From: Chloroflexota bacterium
GTDB taxonomy: Bacteria; Chloroflexota; Dehalococcoidia; Lucifugimonadales; UBA2962
Length of the DNA: 64,000 bases
Assembly: GCA_002699485.1 (NCBI GenBank)
Contig: PAAV01000052.1
Span: forward strand, 1 to 64,000
Direction: 5' to 3'
Numbering within the stretch: position 1 is the stretch's first letter; every line of letters begins with the position of its first letter. This document shows positions 10,020 through 20,255 of this stretch, piece after piece. The notes beneath the pieces are model-generated. The model had not been told where the DNA came from. It saw only the letters and a program-made list of their open reading frames with translations, and made no database searches. The position numbers and the translations under genes are program-made.

Positions 10020-11222
10020 TTAAGGGATAAATAGTTCGCTTTCTGCAAAAACCTCGTCTTCAGCTACTCCGCCTGATATAAGTACTCTTCCGTCTGGTAA
10101 CGTTATCACCGCATGCCGATATCGAGATTTAATCATCTCAGATGCATTGATCCACGAAGAATCCTCGGGGTTATAAATTTCAGCTGTGTTCTTAGCTCCT
10201 TGCCCCCCGGTAACAAGTACTCGACCGTCATTAAGAAGACTCGCGGCATGTTCAGATCTCGCTATGCCAGTATCTCCTGCAGATGACCAAGATGATGACT
10301 CTGGATCCCAAATCTCTGCGGACGTCACCTTACCGGTTCCTCCGACTATTTTGCCTTGCCCCCCTACCACGAGTACTCTACCATCACTTAGTAGTGTAGT
10401 TGTATGGAGTACTCTGCCAAGCAACATATTGCCTGCATCAGACCAAGTATTAGACTCAGGGTCATAGATTTCAGCTAAGTCGATATGGGGGCCATCTAAC
10501 TTTCCACCTCCTACGACAAGTACTCGGCCATCCTTTAATGCTATAGCTGTATGTAGCGTTCTTTCTGTGGTCATAGGAGCTAGTTCTGACCATTCCCCAG
10601 TTTCTGGATCGTATGCTTCAACTGTGTCGAGCCTTTTCGCCTTCTTCGTATCAAACCCGCCAATAACGATAACTCGTCCATCTAGTAGTTGTGCCCACGC
10701 ACTTCTTTCGCGTGCTTTTATCATGTCGCCAGTCTGACTCCATGTTCCCTGAGATGAGTCCCAACTCTCAGCAGATTTAATTCCTTCAGTTGTTGACCTC
10801 TCTCCACCTGCAGCTAAAACTGAGCCATCTGGAAGTAATGCAACTAAGTTTTTTGTCCTGCCTTCAGATTGCTCTCCAGTGTATTCCCATTTATCAGTAG
10901 CTGGGTCATATATTTCTGCTGTAGGGTGAACTAAAGCGCGGTGTCCGCCAACACCTTTGCCTCTTCCTCCAGTAGTGAAGATTCGACCGTCATTCAGTAA
11001 AACCATGTGATGAGATTGCCTATCGTTACCCATTGACCCGGTTGCAATGAATTGACCAATCGGTTCTATTACCTCAGTTTTTTCATCAATTTCAGTAGAT
11101 TCATCTACATTAGCTTGAGTTTCGATTGAAGCAGGTTCATTAGAACAGGATATTAATGTTGTTCCAATTAAACCAATTAAAAGTAAACTGATTGTTTTGA
11201 GGAATGCTGTTTTGCAATTCAC
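10020..11222 (-). CDS. Kelch-repeat lipoprotein
   Basis: N-terminal signal and lipobox (LLIGLIGTTLISC); repeated DGRVLVVGG...AEIYDPES..W Kelch blades. Confidence 0.85.
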   Translation of the reverse strand: MNCKTAFLKTISLLLIGLIGTTLISCSNEPASIETQANVDESTEIDEKTEVIEPIGQFIATGSMGNDRQSHHMVLLNDGRIFTTGGRGKGVGGHRALVHPTAEIYDPATDKWEYTGEQSEGRTKNLVALLPDGSVLAAGGERSTTEGIKSAESWDSSQGTWSQTGDMIKARERSAWAQLLDGRVIVIGGFDTKKAKRLDTVEAYDPETGEWSELAPMTTERTLHTAIALKDGRVLVVGGGKLDGPHIDLAEIYDPESNTWSDAGNMLLGRVLHTTTLLSDGRVLVVGGQGKIVGGTGKVTSAEIWDPESSSWSSAGDTGIARSEHAASLLNDGRVLVTGGQGAKNTAEIYNPEDSSWINASEMIKSRYRHAVITLPDGRVLISGGVAEDEVFAESELFIP

Positions 11223-11224
11223 AG

Positions 11225-11764
11225 CTAATCTCCTATTGTGTATACCTGGTTTGAATACCTGTTTTTATGTTTAATTGCATTTCCCCGTTCATTGGTTGAT
11301 GTTTTACCTGAAACGCGAGATTTTCTTCTGTGTATGGCTTCTACGAATGATAATGTATCATTTTTTGATTGCTTACCGGTGAGCGTGACTCGGTAATCTG
11401 TATTGGCCGTTAGATTAAAAACGAGGACGATATTCCTGTTCAGAACTAGTTTATCAACAAAAAAGTATATGCCTAATAGCCAAATTATTCCGCAAGATAA
11501 CCAGGCCCATACCTCATTATCAATCAACCTCCAGGCAATCAACCCAACTAATATAGAAATTAGCAACCAAAATATATTTGAATAATTACTGCCGCCTGAG
11601 ATAACAGCGGTAGATTTAACATCATCGACGTTGAACATAACAGATTCGTCATGATCAGAGTTTAGTTTTAATTCAACCGTATTAGAGTCGTGTAATACTA
11701 CCCTGTTTGAATCTGAATTTTCTTCTTCAATGAACCCTTTTTTTAAGTCAAGTATCAGTGCCAT
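11225..11764 (-). CDS. hypothetical membrane protein (two predicted TM helices)
   Basis: Hydrophobic segments IFWLLISILVGLIAWRLI and VWAWLSCGIIWLLGIYFFV; no family recognised. Confidence 0.6.
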   Translation of the reverse strand: MALILDLKKGFIEEENSDSNRVVLHDSNTVELKLNSDHDESVMFNVDDVKSTAVISGGSNYSNIFWLLISILVGLIAWRLIDNEVWAWLSCGIIWLLGIYFFVDKLVLNRNIVLVFNLTANTDYRVTLTGKQSKNDTLSFVEAIHRRKSRVSGKTSTNERGNAIKHKNRYSNQVYTIGD

Positions 11765-11885
11765 GATTTGTTCTTGTTTGAAAGGTTATCAGATAAGTAA
11801 TATTTACTATTTTTTTTCAACACGTTTCCATTATAATCACAAAAACAAATTTTGTGATCATAATGGCACATTCAAGGAGTTTCGA

Positions 11886-12983
11886 ATGGAACGACCTATA
11901 TTTAAGTCTTTAGGTAGTAAAGTAGAAGAGCTAGATACTCCTGCATTGTTAGTTGACCTAGATGTCTTTGAATCAAATGTAAAGTCTGTGCATTCTTTCT
12001 TTCAAAATCAAGACGCTAAAATTCGACCTTTTGTTGGTGTGCATAGATGCCCCGCTCTAGCAAACATACAGATGCGATATAGTGGACATAATGGTGGCGT
12101 TGCCGTTGGGACCGTTAGCCAGGCTGAGACATTTATAGCTAATGGTTTTCAGGACACATTGATTACCGGTAAATTAGTTACAGCTGACAAAATACAATTG
12201 GCTTGCTCGCTTGCACAGAGAGCAAGCATAACCGTTACAGTCGATAGTCAAGAAAACTTAAAGGATATTTCTGCTATAGCCAGTTCCAGAGGAGTCACTT
12301 TATCAGTTCTTATTGAAATAAGTTCACCGAATGGATTTACTGGTGTGTCTGATTCAAAATCTGCACTTGATTTAGCTAAACAAGTTGTTGGGGCTGAAGG
12401 GACAGACTTTCAGGGTTTGATCTTGGCATACAGTCCCACCATGAGTGGAATCAAATCTGATGAAGTTATTGATTCGCTTAAGCCGTTATTAGACGTGAAA
12501 TCTTTAATAGAATCAAATGGTATTCCTGTGAACACAGTCTCAGCTGGCTCTACGAGCAATTATGATTTGATAGCCAAAGTTGATGGTATTAATCAAGTTA
12601 CGGCAGGGGCTTACGCGTTGATGGATGTATTAAATAGTGAGTATCAATCGTCGCTTAAGCCTGCTGCGATGGTTGTCGGTACGGTAGGCAGTTTGCCGCG
12701 CGATGGTTTAATAATTGGTGATGCTGGAATGAAAACTAATGGTAATGATATTGGCTTGCCAAGAATAATGAATTATCCAGATGCAGAAATCATGTATCTT
12801 AGCGCGGAGCATTGCAACATCATTACTACTAAAGTTAAAAAGCCTATATCAAGAGGAGATAAGTTATTTTTCCAACCTTATGATGTAGGTGTTACTGCGA
12901 ATTTGTTTGATTTCATAATGCTTATTAAAAATGGCGAATTACAAAGCATTCTAGAAGTAACTGCAAGAGGAAGGTATAGGTAA
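11886..12983 (+). CDS. alanine racemase/D-threonine aldolase (DSD1-like) fold protein lacking the PLP lysine motif
   Basis: ELDTPALLVDLDVFESNV start motif and family-like length. RPHxKTHK-type motif reads RPFVGVHR. Track ORF begins at 11730 but ATG 11886 fits the family. Confidence 0.8.
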   Translation: MERPIFKSLGSKVEELDTPALLVDLDVFESNVKSVHSFFQNQDAKIRPFVGVHRCPALANIQMRYSGHNGGVAVGTVSQAETFIANGFQDTLITGKLVTADKIQLACSLAQRASITVTVDSQENLKDISAIASSRGVTLSVLIEISSPNGFTGVSDSKSALDLAKQVVGAEGTDFQGLILAYSPTMSGIKSDEVIDSLKPLLDVKSLIESNGIPVNTVSAGSTSNYDLIAKVDGINQVTAGAYALMDVLNSEYQSSLKPAAMVVGTVGSLPRDGLIIGDAGMKTNGNDIGLPRIMNYPDAEIMYLSAEHCNIITTKVKKPISRGDKLFFQPYDVGVTANLFDFIMLIKNGELQSILEVTARGRYR

Positions 12984-13002
12984 TAGTCTTTAAGGAGACG
13001 AA

Positions 13003-14112
13003 ATGGATCATTATAGACCCACTGTTGGCACAAAGATTAGTGAATTAGATACCCCATGTTTGATTTTGGATCTGGATGCATTAGATCATAATTTTGACAG
13101 AATGTCCGAGACATTTAAAGATACCAAAGTCAAGCTAAGAGAACATACAAAAAATATTAAAAGCCCAGCGCTCGCACATATGCAAATACGTAAGGGCGGG
13201 ACAGTTGGAGGAGTATGCTCTGCCAAAGTAGCTGAAGCTGAAGTTATGGTTGAAGGTGGCATTGCGAGTGTATTAATCCCTAATCAAGTTGTAACTGAAG
13301 ACAAAATAAAAAGATTGTGTGTTTTAGCAGGCCGAGCTGATGTCACTGTTTGCGTCGACTCAGAGGAAAATGTACGTGATATATCCAGGATTGCCTCTAA
13401 TTTGAATGTGAAAGTTGGTGTTGCAATTGAGGTGGATACAAATATGGATAGGGCGGGCGTTCGTAGTGTTGAGCAAGGTGTTCATATAGCGAGCGTTGCT
13501 AATCAACTAAGCGGATTAAACTTTAGAGGTGTGATGAGTCACTCTGCAATGTTTGGTGTGCCCAAAGATGATGAATTCAAAAATGATGAAGCTATAAAGT
13601 ATTATAAAAAAACAGTCGAACTCGCAGATGCTATACGAGCAAAGGGTATAGCATTTGACATGGTTTCCTCAGGAGAGACTTTTTCTTATGATATGGCACC
13701 ATTTGTTGATGGCATCACTGAGGTTGAAGGTGGTATGTATGCACTTATGAGCACAATGCTGTCATATATGGACGGTCATTTTAAATATGCCGCCAAAATT
13801 TTAGGAACAGTTGTTAGTCAACCTAAATCTAATCTAGCAGTGGGTGATATAGGATATCGTTCAATTGCATCATCGCTCAATACAGAGCTTCCTGTTTTGG
13901 AAGGATATGATGAGGTTGAATTCACATCGATGCATGATGAAGCATGTTTATTAACTTCTAAAGCCGAAATGCCATTAACTGTTGGTGATAAATTTATGCT
14001 TAGATGCCCTCAACAAGATTTAACTGTTAATAGATATGATAACTATATTGCCGTTAGAAATGGGCTTGTCGAGCAGGTAATTTCAATACCAGGTCGTGGG
14101 TGCCACAATTAA
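13003..14112 (+). CDS. alanine racemase/D-threonine aldolase (DSD1-like) fold protein, PLP lysine motif retained
   Basis: ELDTPCLILDLDALDHNFDRM...LREHTKNIKSPALAHMQ; EVDTNMDRAGV; paralog of the preceding gene. Confidence 0.85.
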   Translation: MDHYRPTVGTKISELDTPCLILDLDALDHNFDRMSETFKDTKVKLREHTKNIKSPALAHMQIRKGGTVGGVCSAKVAEAEVMVEGGIASVLIPNQVVTEDKIKRLCVLAGRADVTVCVDSEENVRDISRIASNLNVKVGVAIEVDTNMDRAGVRSVEQGVHIASVANQLSGLNFRGVMSHSAMFGVPKDDEFKNDEAIKYYKKTVELADAIRAKGIAFDMVSSGETFSYDMAPFVDGITEVEGGMYALMSTMLSYMDGHFKYAAKILGTVVSQPKSNLAVGDIGYRSIASSLNTELPVLEGYDEVEFTSMHDEACLLTSKAEMPLTVGDKFMLRCPQQDLTVNRYDNYIAVRNGLVEQVISIPGRGCHN

Positions 14113-14116
14113 ATTT

Positions 14117-15076
14117 TTATAAATTAGAGACGTGCTCGTAGGCAGTTGTAGCAGCCATTGAACCCTGTGCAGCCGCAGTAATCGTTTGTTTTAGGTCTCC
14201 AGAAGCGTCTGTTAAATCTCCTGCCGCAATAAGCCCAGGTATATTTGTGTTCATATATTTGTCTACAATTACCTCACCCAGCTCATTTACCTTTGCACCT
14301 AGATGCATGGGAAGCTCTTTGCGTGGGTCTGCACCAATTTCAATGAACAGGCCATCAACATCTAATGACTCTAGGGTTTGATAGGGATTATCTAATTTTA
14401 TTCCGGTCAAACCTTTTTGATCGTCTCCAAGTAGCTCCACGACATTCGTATTGAAAATACGTTCAACATTTGTTGCAGAATCTAACTGGCGAAGATTCGC
14501 CGCTTCTGGTCGGGTTAATTCGGATTTACGGTAGATTAAATATACTTTATCTGCGTATTTACTGATTAATACTGAACCTTTAACAGCTGAGTCACCACCA
14601 CCTACTACCGCTACTGTGTTGCCTTTATGCATAGGAGCGTCACATGTAGAACAGTATGAAACTCCTCTTCCTGTCCAATCCTCTTCGTGATCAAGCCATA
14701 GTGAACGTCGTTCCCGTCCAATTGCAAGTATCACAGATCGGCCCCTATAGATTTGATCTGATTCTCCAGCAATTTCAAAGATATCTGATTCTTTCCTCGA
14801 GTTACCATTTGCGTTGGATATAACCAACTTATCGTCGATTACAGGCACATCATACTTTTCTGCGTGTTCTTTGAATTTCATCATCAGTTCAAAGCCATCA
14901 ATATCTGGGTATCCTGGGTAATTTTCTATTAATCCACCTGTGGCAGTTTCGCCCCCAAATGTTGTTCCCACAACTATAGCTGACATTTGATATCGGGCAG
15001 CATACATCCCTGCTGCGAAAGCAGCAGCTCCTTGCCCGCCGATAACTACATCATAAATTTTATTTTCAGAGTTCAT
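14117..15076 (-). CDS. thioredoxin reductase-like FAD/NAD(P)-disulfide oxidoreductase
   Basis: GVSYCSTCDAP redox CxxC; VVGGGDSAVKGS; PGLIAAGDLTDASGDLKQTITAAAQGSMAA. Confidence 0.9.
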   Translation of the reverse strand: MNSENKIYDVVIGGQGAAAFAAGMYAARYQMSAIVVGTTFGGETATGGLIENYPGYPDIDGFELMMKFKEHAEKYDVPVIDDKLVISNANGNSRKESDIFEIAGESDQIYRGRSVILAIGRERRSLWLDHEEDWTGRGVSYCSTCDAPMHKGNTVAVVGGGDSAVKGSVLISKYADKVYLIYRKSELTRPEAANLRQLDSATNVERIFNTNVVELLGDDQKGLTGIKLDNPYQTLESLDVDGLFIEIGADPRKELPMHLGAKVNELGEVIVDKYMNTNIPGLIAAGDLTDASGDLKQTITAAAQGSMAATTAYEHVSNL

Positions 15077-15157
15077 ATCTATTATTGTATTAAATTAACT
15101 TATCAATTTATACAGTGTAATTGATACAAATAACAATTAGGAATATCATGGTATTTT

Positions 15158-15778
15158 GTGACAATATCTCAAAAACTATTCGCCAATTCCTATGACTTAC
15201 TTAATACGTTAGTTGAGTGGCGCATATCTTCTTATCGTCGATCTACCGCAGGCCAAGCTAATGGCCGTGTATTAGAGATTGGTTTTGGAACAGGTTCAAA
15301 CCTTAAGTATTACCCAGATTCGGTGAATATTACTGCTTTGGAACCAAACCCTTTTATGTTTAAAAAAATTCGTGATAGGACATTAAAATCTAAAAAAGAC
15401 GTTACTATTTTTCAGGGATATGGAGAGAATATGCCTTTTGAAAATGAGGTTTTCGATACCGTTGTTGTGACCTTGGTTTTGTGTATGGTTGATGACGTGG
15501 AAAGCGTCATTTCTGAAATAACTCGGGTTTTAAAACCTGGAGGCAGGTTTTATTTTTATGAGCATGTGTCTTCAAGTAGTTACATTGGCAGCAAGTTTCA
15601 AGACTTGTTAAATCCTTTATGGAAATTTATAACCACCGGTTGTAATTTGAACAGAGATACGGAGAGAATCATTAATAAAGCTGGTTTTGCTAAGGTAGAT
15701 ACTAGCAAGTTCACTATAAGGTTCGGAACTCCGATTTCACTCCCCAATTTGGTTGGTGTTGCAATAAAGAAACCCTAG
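15158..15778 (+). CDS. class I SAM-dependent methyltransferase
   Basis: VLEIGFGTGSNLKYYP, VITRVLKPGGRFYFYEHV-type motifs. Confidence 0.88.
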   Translation: MTISQKLFANSYDLLNTLVEWRISSYRRSTAGQANGRVLEIGFGTGSNLKYYPDSVNITALEPNPFMFKKIRDRTLKSKKDVTIFQGYGENMPFENEVFDTVVVTLVLCMVDDVESVISEITRVLKPGGRFYFYEHVSSSSYIGSKFQDLLNPLWKFITTGCNLNRDTERIINKAGFAKVDTSKFTIRFGTPISLPNLVGVAIKKP

Positions 15779-15858
15779 TTATAGGATTTGCTGAATTCAT
15801 GTCTTAAATGAATGAATTTGCCATGGTTTTAATAAAAGTAACTTAGCCTGGAGCTCGT

Positions 15859-17595
15859 ATGATAACTAGAACAGTTATAACCTTCTTAACGTTTTTTCTA
15901 ATCTTTCTTATCAGTTGTTCGGGTTCAGAAATTAATGAATCGAAAGTTAGCGATTCAGGTGGTGAATTTGCTGTACCTACTCCAAGTGAGTTAACTGCGG
16001 TTGATTGTGAGCCTTACGGCACATGGACACTTTTAGAAGATAAGATGATTAATGAAAGGCAGAACCATGTTTGGACACCTTTAAATGATGGACGGATTTT
16101 ATTGGCAGGAGGGAGAGGCAAAGGTGGCGTACGTTGGCCGAGAGTCTTCCCTCATACAGAACTTTTTGACCCTACTACAGGCAAGTGGATCGAATCTGGA
16201 GATATGTTTGACGAGAGACAAGACTTCGCAATGTTCACTCTAGATGATGGCAGAGTTCTGGTTGCTGGAGGGCAAGACATTCGATTGGACGCCATTAAAG
16301 GAAGTGAGGTTTGGGACGAGAGCGGCAATTGGACTAAGACAGGAAAATTAAATGACTCTCGAGAGAGAGGAGCTGCGGCCAAATTAAGTGACGGCAGAGT
16401 CTTGTACACCGGTGGCAAAAATAATCTTTTGGGAGACAATGCGACCACAGAGATATTTAACCCCAATACTAACGAATGGGCACTTTCAGGTGACATGAAC
16501 CAAAAAAGATCCATACATACTGCTACACTACTTCAAGACGGCAGAGTTATAGTTATTGGAGGAGGGAAACACAGGGAAGGACCATATTACTCTAGTGCCG
16601 AAGTATGGGATCCTGAGACAGAGACTTGGGAATATACAGGGTCAATGCGATTGGCACGAGTTCAACATACAGCAACACTACTTGATGATGGCAAAGTTCT
16701 TGTGGTTGGAGGAGTAGGAGAAGCAGTACCCGATGTCGATACCGGCACTCGCGCCTCCGCTGAAATTTGGGATCCCGCTACTGGTGAATTTGAGCCAGCT
16801 GCTTCAATGGGTAATTCTCGAACAGAACATGAATCGACTCTTCTGTCGGATGGTAGGGTATTGGTAACAGGAGGTTTATATCCTCAATCTGAGATTTATG
16901 ATCCTGCAACAGATACTTGGTATTCAACAGGCCCTATGATAGAACCGAGATATCGGCATACAGCAACACTACTTGATGATGGCACGGTTATTGTTAACGG
17001 TGGTCAAGATGACAAATATACACATATTACGATTGAACAATTCGATGGTTCTGGATTTGATACATCAAAAGCATGTGCTGTAGGTATAAAAGGAGATGAG
17101 TCCCCATTGTTGACATTACCAAGTCCCGAGAGTGGAGTTGTTGCAGAGGATGACTTGAATGAATTTGGTACTGAAAAAGGAAGCCATGACGCTAAATTCT
17201 CTGAACTAGAGGATTCTGGACTTTCTGAATCAGATCTTGTGTTTGAAGAGCCGATTATTGGCGGCGCAGATGGTGATGATGTAATTGTGCCATTGGGTAC
17301 TCCAGCTACTCTTCATGTTGGTCAACGACTTGGAAGTCCATCTGCTGATGCAAATGGAAATATAGTTACTTTCAAAGAATTGATCGCTAATTCACCTGAA
17401 GAAGGCATTGCTGTCCGTGTGAATTTACGTGCAGCGAATTTTGATTGGGGTGATATGGAACTTTCAATTCCAGCTGGTCAAAGCGGGCCAGGCGTAAAAA
17501 GCGTTGGAAGAGTTTGGCTTGGAGTTTTGGGAGTGTCTACGAATGAAGCAGGTGAAATCACTGCTACTATAGTTGTCTTTGACCCAGTAAAATAA
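15859..17595 (+). CDS. Kelch-repeat lipoprotein with extra C-terminal domain (paralog A)
   Basis: Lipobox FLISCSGSE; multiple DGRVLV(A/V)GG Kelch blades; C-terminal VPLGTPATLHVGQRLGSPSADANGNIVTFKELI domain. Confidence 0.87.
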   Translation: MITRTVITFLTFFLIFLISCSGSEINESKVSDSGGEFAVPTPSELTAVDCEPYGTWTLLEDKMINERQNHVWTPLNDGRILLAGGRGKGGVRWPRVFPHTELFDPTTGKWIESGDMFDERQDFAMFTLDDGRVLVAGGQDIRLDAIKGSEVWDESGNWTKTGKLNDSRERGAAAKLSDGRVLYTGGKNNLLGDNATTEIFNPNTNEWALSGDMNQKRSIHTATLLQDGRVIVIGGGKHREGPYYSSAEVWDPETETWEYTGSMRLARVQHTATLLDDGKVLVVGGVGEAVPDVDTGTRASAEIWDPATGEFEPAASMGNSRTEHESTLLSDGRVLVTGGLYPQSEIYDPATDTWYSTGPMIEPRYRHTATLLDDGTVIVNGGQDDKYTHITIEQFDGSGFDTSKACAVGIKGDESPLLTLPSPESGVVAEDDLNEFGTEKGSHDAKFSELEDSGLSESDLVFEEPIIGGADGDDVIVPLGTPATLHVGQRLGSPSADANGNIVTFKELIANSPEEGIAVRVNLRAANFDWGDMELSIPAGQSGPGVKSVGRVWLGVLGVSTNEAGEITATIVVFDPVK

Positions 17596-17640
17596 AATTC
17601 TATTGATTTCCAGTAAATCTAAAAACAATAAGGACTTTTC

Positions 17641-19395
17641 ATGAAAAGCAGAATATCTGCAGGTATTTTAACTGTCACCCTAATCTTTCTTATAAGCTGT
17701 TCCAGTTCAGAAAATAATGAATCGTCGGCTGGCGATTCAGATGGTGAATTTTTGATCTCAACCCCGACTCCTTTTAGTACAGTAGATTGTGAACCATACG
17801 GCGCTTTCACACTGTTAGAAGGGAAAATGTTTAATGAAAGACAGAGACACGGTTGGGTAATTTTGAGCGACGGCCAAATTTTGACGACTGGAGGGCGTGG
17901 CAAGGGCGGCCCACGTGGACCAAGGGTATTTCCTCATTCAGAGACTTTTAACGCTGATACCGGTCAATGGACCGAATCTGGAGATATGCTTACAGAGAGG
18001 CAAGACTTTGCAATGTTTACCCTGGATGATGGAAGAGTTCTTGTTGCCGGTGGACAAGACATCCAAATGGAAGCTATGAAAAACAGTGAGGTATGGGACG
18101 AGAGTGGCAACTGGACTAAGGTAGGAAAATTAAATGATTCTCGAGAAAGAGGAGCTGCGGTTAAATTAAGTGACGGCAGAGTCTTGTACACCGGAGGCAA
18201 AAACGATCGTTTAGGAGACAATACGACCACTGAGATATTTGACCCTAATACGAACGAATGGGAACTTTCAGGTGACATGAACCAAAAAAGATCCATACAT
18301 ACTGCTACAGCTCTTCAAGATGGCCGTGTGATTGTTATCGGAGGAGGCAAACATAGGGAAGGACCTTATTATTCTAGTGCCGAAGTATGGGATCCTGAGA
18401 CAGAGACTTGGGAATATACTGGATCAATGAGATTGGCGCGCGTGCAGCATACAGCAACTTTGCTGGCTGATGGAAGAGTTCTTGTGGTTGGGGGAGTAGG
18501 GGAAGCTGTTAATGACGTGGATACGTCCACTCGTGCATCAGCCGAGATTTGGGATCCAGCTACTGGTAAATTTGAGCCAGCTGCGTCAATGGGAGATGCT
18601 CGAACAGAACATGAAGCTACTCTTTTATCAGATGGCAGGGTGTTGGTAACGGGTGGTTTATTACCTCGGGCCGAGGTTTACGACCCTGATACTGATACAT
18701 GGTATTCAACCGGACCGATGATAGAGACTAGGTATAGACATCTAGCATTGAAACTTAACGATGGTACGGTGATTGTAAGTGGTGGCCAAGCAGATAAATA
18801 TGTTCATATTACAGCTGAAACATTTGAGGCACCGGTCTTTGACACAACAAAAGCATGCAGCGTTGGAATACAAGGGAAAGTTTCGCCTCTGCTGGCTCTT
18901 GATGATCCTGGTTCTGGAGAGATTGACGATGCAGGAAATGTTTATGCTGAAGGTGAATTAAATGAATTAGGCAGCGTGGAAGCACATTCCGCTCGGTTCT
19001 CTGAACTGGAAGAATCAGGACTTTCCGAATCAGATCTTGTGTTTGCAGACCCTGTTGTCGCGGAGCCTGGTGAAGATGTGGTTGTACCTTTAGGTACTCC
19101 AGCTACCATAAGAATTGGTCAAGGCCTTGGTAGCCCTTCAATGGACGCAAATGGAACTTTAGTGAGGTTCAAAGAATTGGTCGCAAACTCTGATGAAGAA
19201 GGTGTTATTGTTAGAGTCAATCTACGTTCCAGTGGATGGGATATGGGAGATATGGACTTGACGATTGCTCCAGGAGAAAGCGGGCCAGGGGTGACAAGTT
19301 TTACCAGAGTATGGCTTGGACTTTTGGGAGTCTCAACAAATGAAGCTGGTGAAACAACTGCTACTATAGTTGTATTCGAGCCGAGTACGAAATAA
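17641..19395 (+). CDS. Kelch-repeat lipoprotein with extra C-terminal domain (paralog B)
   Basis: Lipobox FLISCSSSE; close tandem paralog of 15859-17595 with long exact DNA matches. Confidence 0.87.
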   Translation: MKSRISAGILTVTLIFLISCSSSENNESSAGDSDGEFLISTPTPFSTVDCEPYGAFTLLEGKMFNERQRHGWVILSDGQILTTGGRGKGGPRGPRVFPHSETFNADTGQWTESGDMLTERQDFAMFTLDDGRVLVAGGQDIQMEAMKNSEVWDESGNWTKVGKLNDSRERGAAVKLSDGRVLYTGGKNDRLGDNTTTEIFDPNTNEWELSGDMNQKRSIHTATALQDGRVIVIGGGKHREGPYYSSAEVWDPETETWEYTGSMRLARVQHTATLLADGRVLVVGGVGEAVNDVDTSTRASAEIWDPATGKFEPAASMGDARTEHEATLLSDGRVLVTGGLLPRAEVYDPDTDTWYSTGPMIETRYRHLALKLNDGTVIVSGGQADKYVHITAETFEAPVFDTTKACSVGIQGKVSPLLALDDPGSGEIDDAGNVYAEGELNELGSVEAHSARFSELEESGLSESDLVFADPVVAEPGEDVVVPLGTPATIRIGQGLGSPSMDANGTLVRFKELVANSDEEGVIVRVNLRSSGWDMGDMDLTIAPGESGPGVTSFTRVWLGLLGVSTNEAGETTATIVVFEPSTK

Positions 19396-19431
19396 TGATA
19401 ACTTTTACCATTAGTAATCGGGGGTATTAAA

Positions 19432-19707
19432 TTGGCAACCTATCACATTACAGTCACTCATTCAGCCGGAAATTGCTTTGGCCCTCCGAATGAAGATGAA
19501 TCCACAATGTCTTTATGGAAGCAAGTTAAAGCAAATGCTGAGGAAAACAAAGTGGATATAAAGTTTTTCAAAGTTAATCCTTCTGAACATATATTCTTTA
19601 TTTTATTGGAAGCTGAAGACTATTCGGATGTAGAAAAAACAATAGGACAATGCAAGAAGACAGCTGATTTTACAGTAACGCCAGTAGTCGAGCAGATCTT
19701 TTTTTAA
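19432..19707 (+). CDS. hypothetical protein (91 aa)
   Basis: TTG start after GGGGGT; compact ORF between same-strand genes. Confidence 0.5.
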   Translation: MATYHITVTHSAGNCFGPPNEDESTMSLWKQVKANAEENKVDIKFFKVNPSEHIFFILLEAEDYSDVEKTIGQCKKTADFTVTPVVEQIFF

Positions 19708-19760
19708 TTCTGTAAAATTAAACTTATAACCAATATTTAATATGGATCGTTGAGAGGATC

Positions 19761-20252
19761 TTGTTAATAAAAAGAATTTTAAGTTTACTTAGCTTTTATC
19801 AGACATTTGTTTTAGAGAGACAGACAGTCATTGATCAACCGATTGATGTAGTGTTCAGTTTTTTTTCTGACGCATCTAATCTGGAAGTCCTGACACCACC
19901 GTGGTTAAACTTCAATATACTTACAGTTTTGCCAATAAAGATGAAGACAGGGACACAGATAAACTACAAGCTAAAATTACACGGTATTCCTGTTAAATGG
20001 CAAAGTGATATAAAAAAATGGGATCCACCAAATAAATTTGTTGATGAACAAACCAAAGGGCCTTACACAAAGTGGGTTCATACGCATGAGTTTACTGAAA
20101 CACCTCATGGTATTTTGATAAAAGACAAAGTTGAATACCAAGTGCCAGGAGGATTTATTAGCAACTTTTTATATGTCCGCAATCAATTGAATCAAATATT
20201 CGATTATCGCCAAAACAAGATGCAGGAATTCTTCGAACTAAAAGACTCCTAA
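19761..20252 (+). CDS. SRPBCC (START-like) family protein
   Basis: RQTVIDQPIDVVFSFFSDASNLEVLTPPWLNFNIL...GTQINYKLKLHGIPVKWQSDIKKWDPP is typical of this family. Confidence 0.8.
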   Translation: MLIKRILSLLSFYQTFVLERQTVIDQPIDVVFSFFSDASNLEVLTPPWLNFNILTVLPIKMKTGTQINYKLKLHGIPVKWQSDIKKWDPPNKFVDEQTKGPYTKWVHTHEFTETPHGILIKDKVEYQVPGGFISNFLYVRNQLNQIFDYRQNKMQEFFELKDS

Positions 20253-20255
20253 TAT

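Noticed and set aside
14117-15076. Thioredoxin-reductase-like protein considered as a possible selenoprotein given the Sec machinery
   Set aside because: Redox motif is an ordinary CSTC on Cys codons; no in-frame UGA extension.
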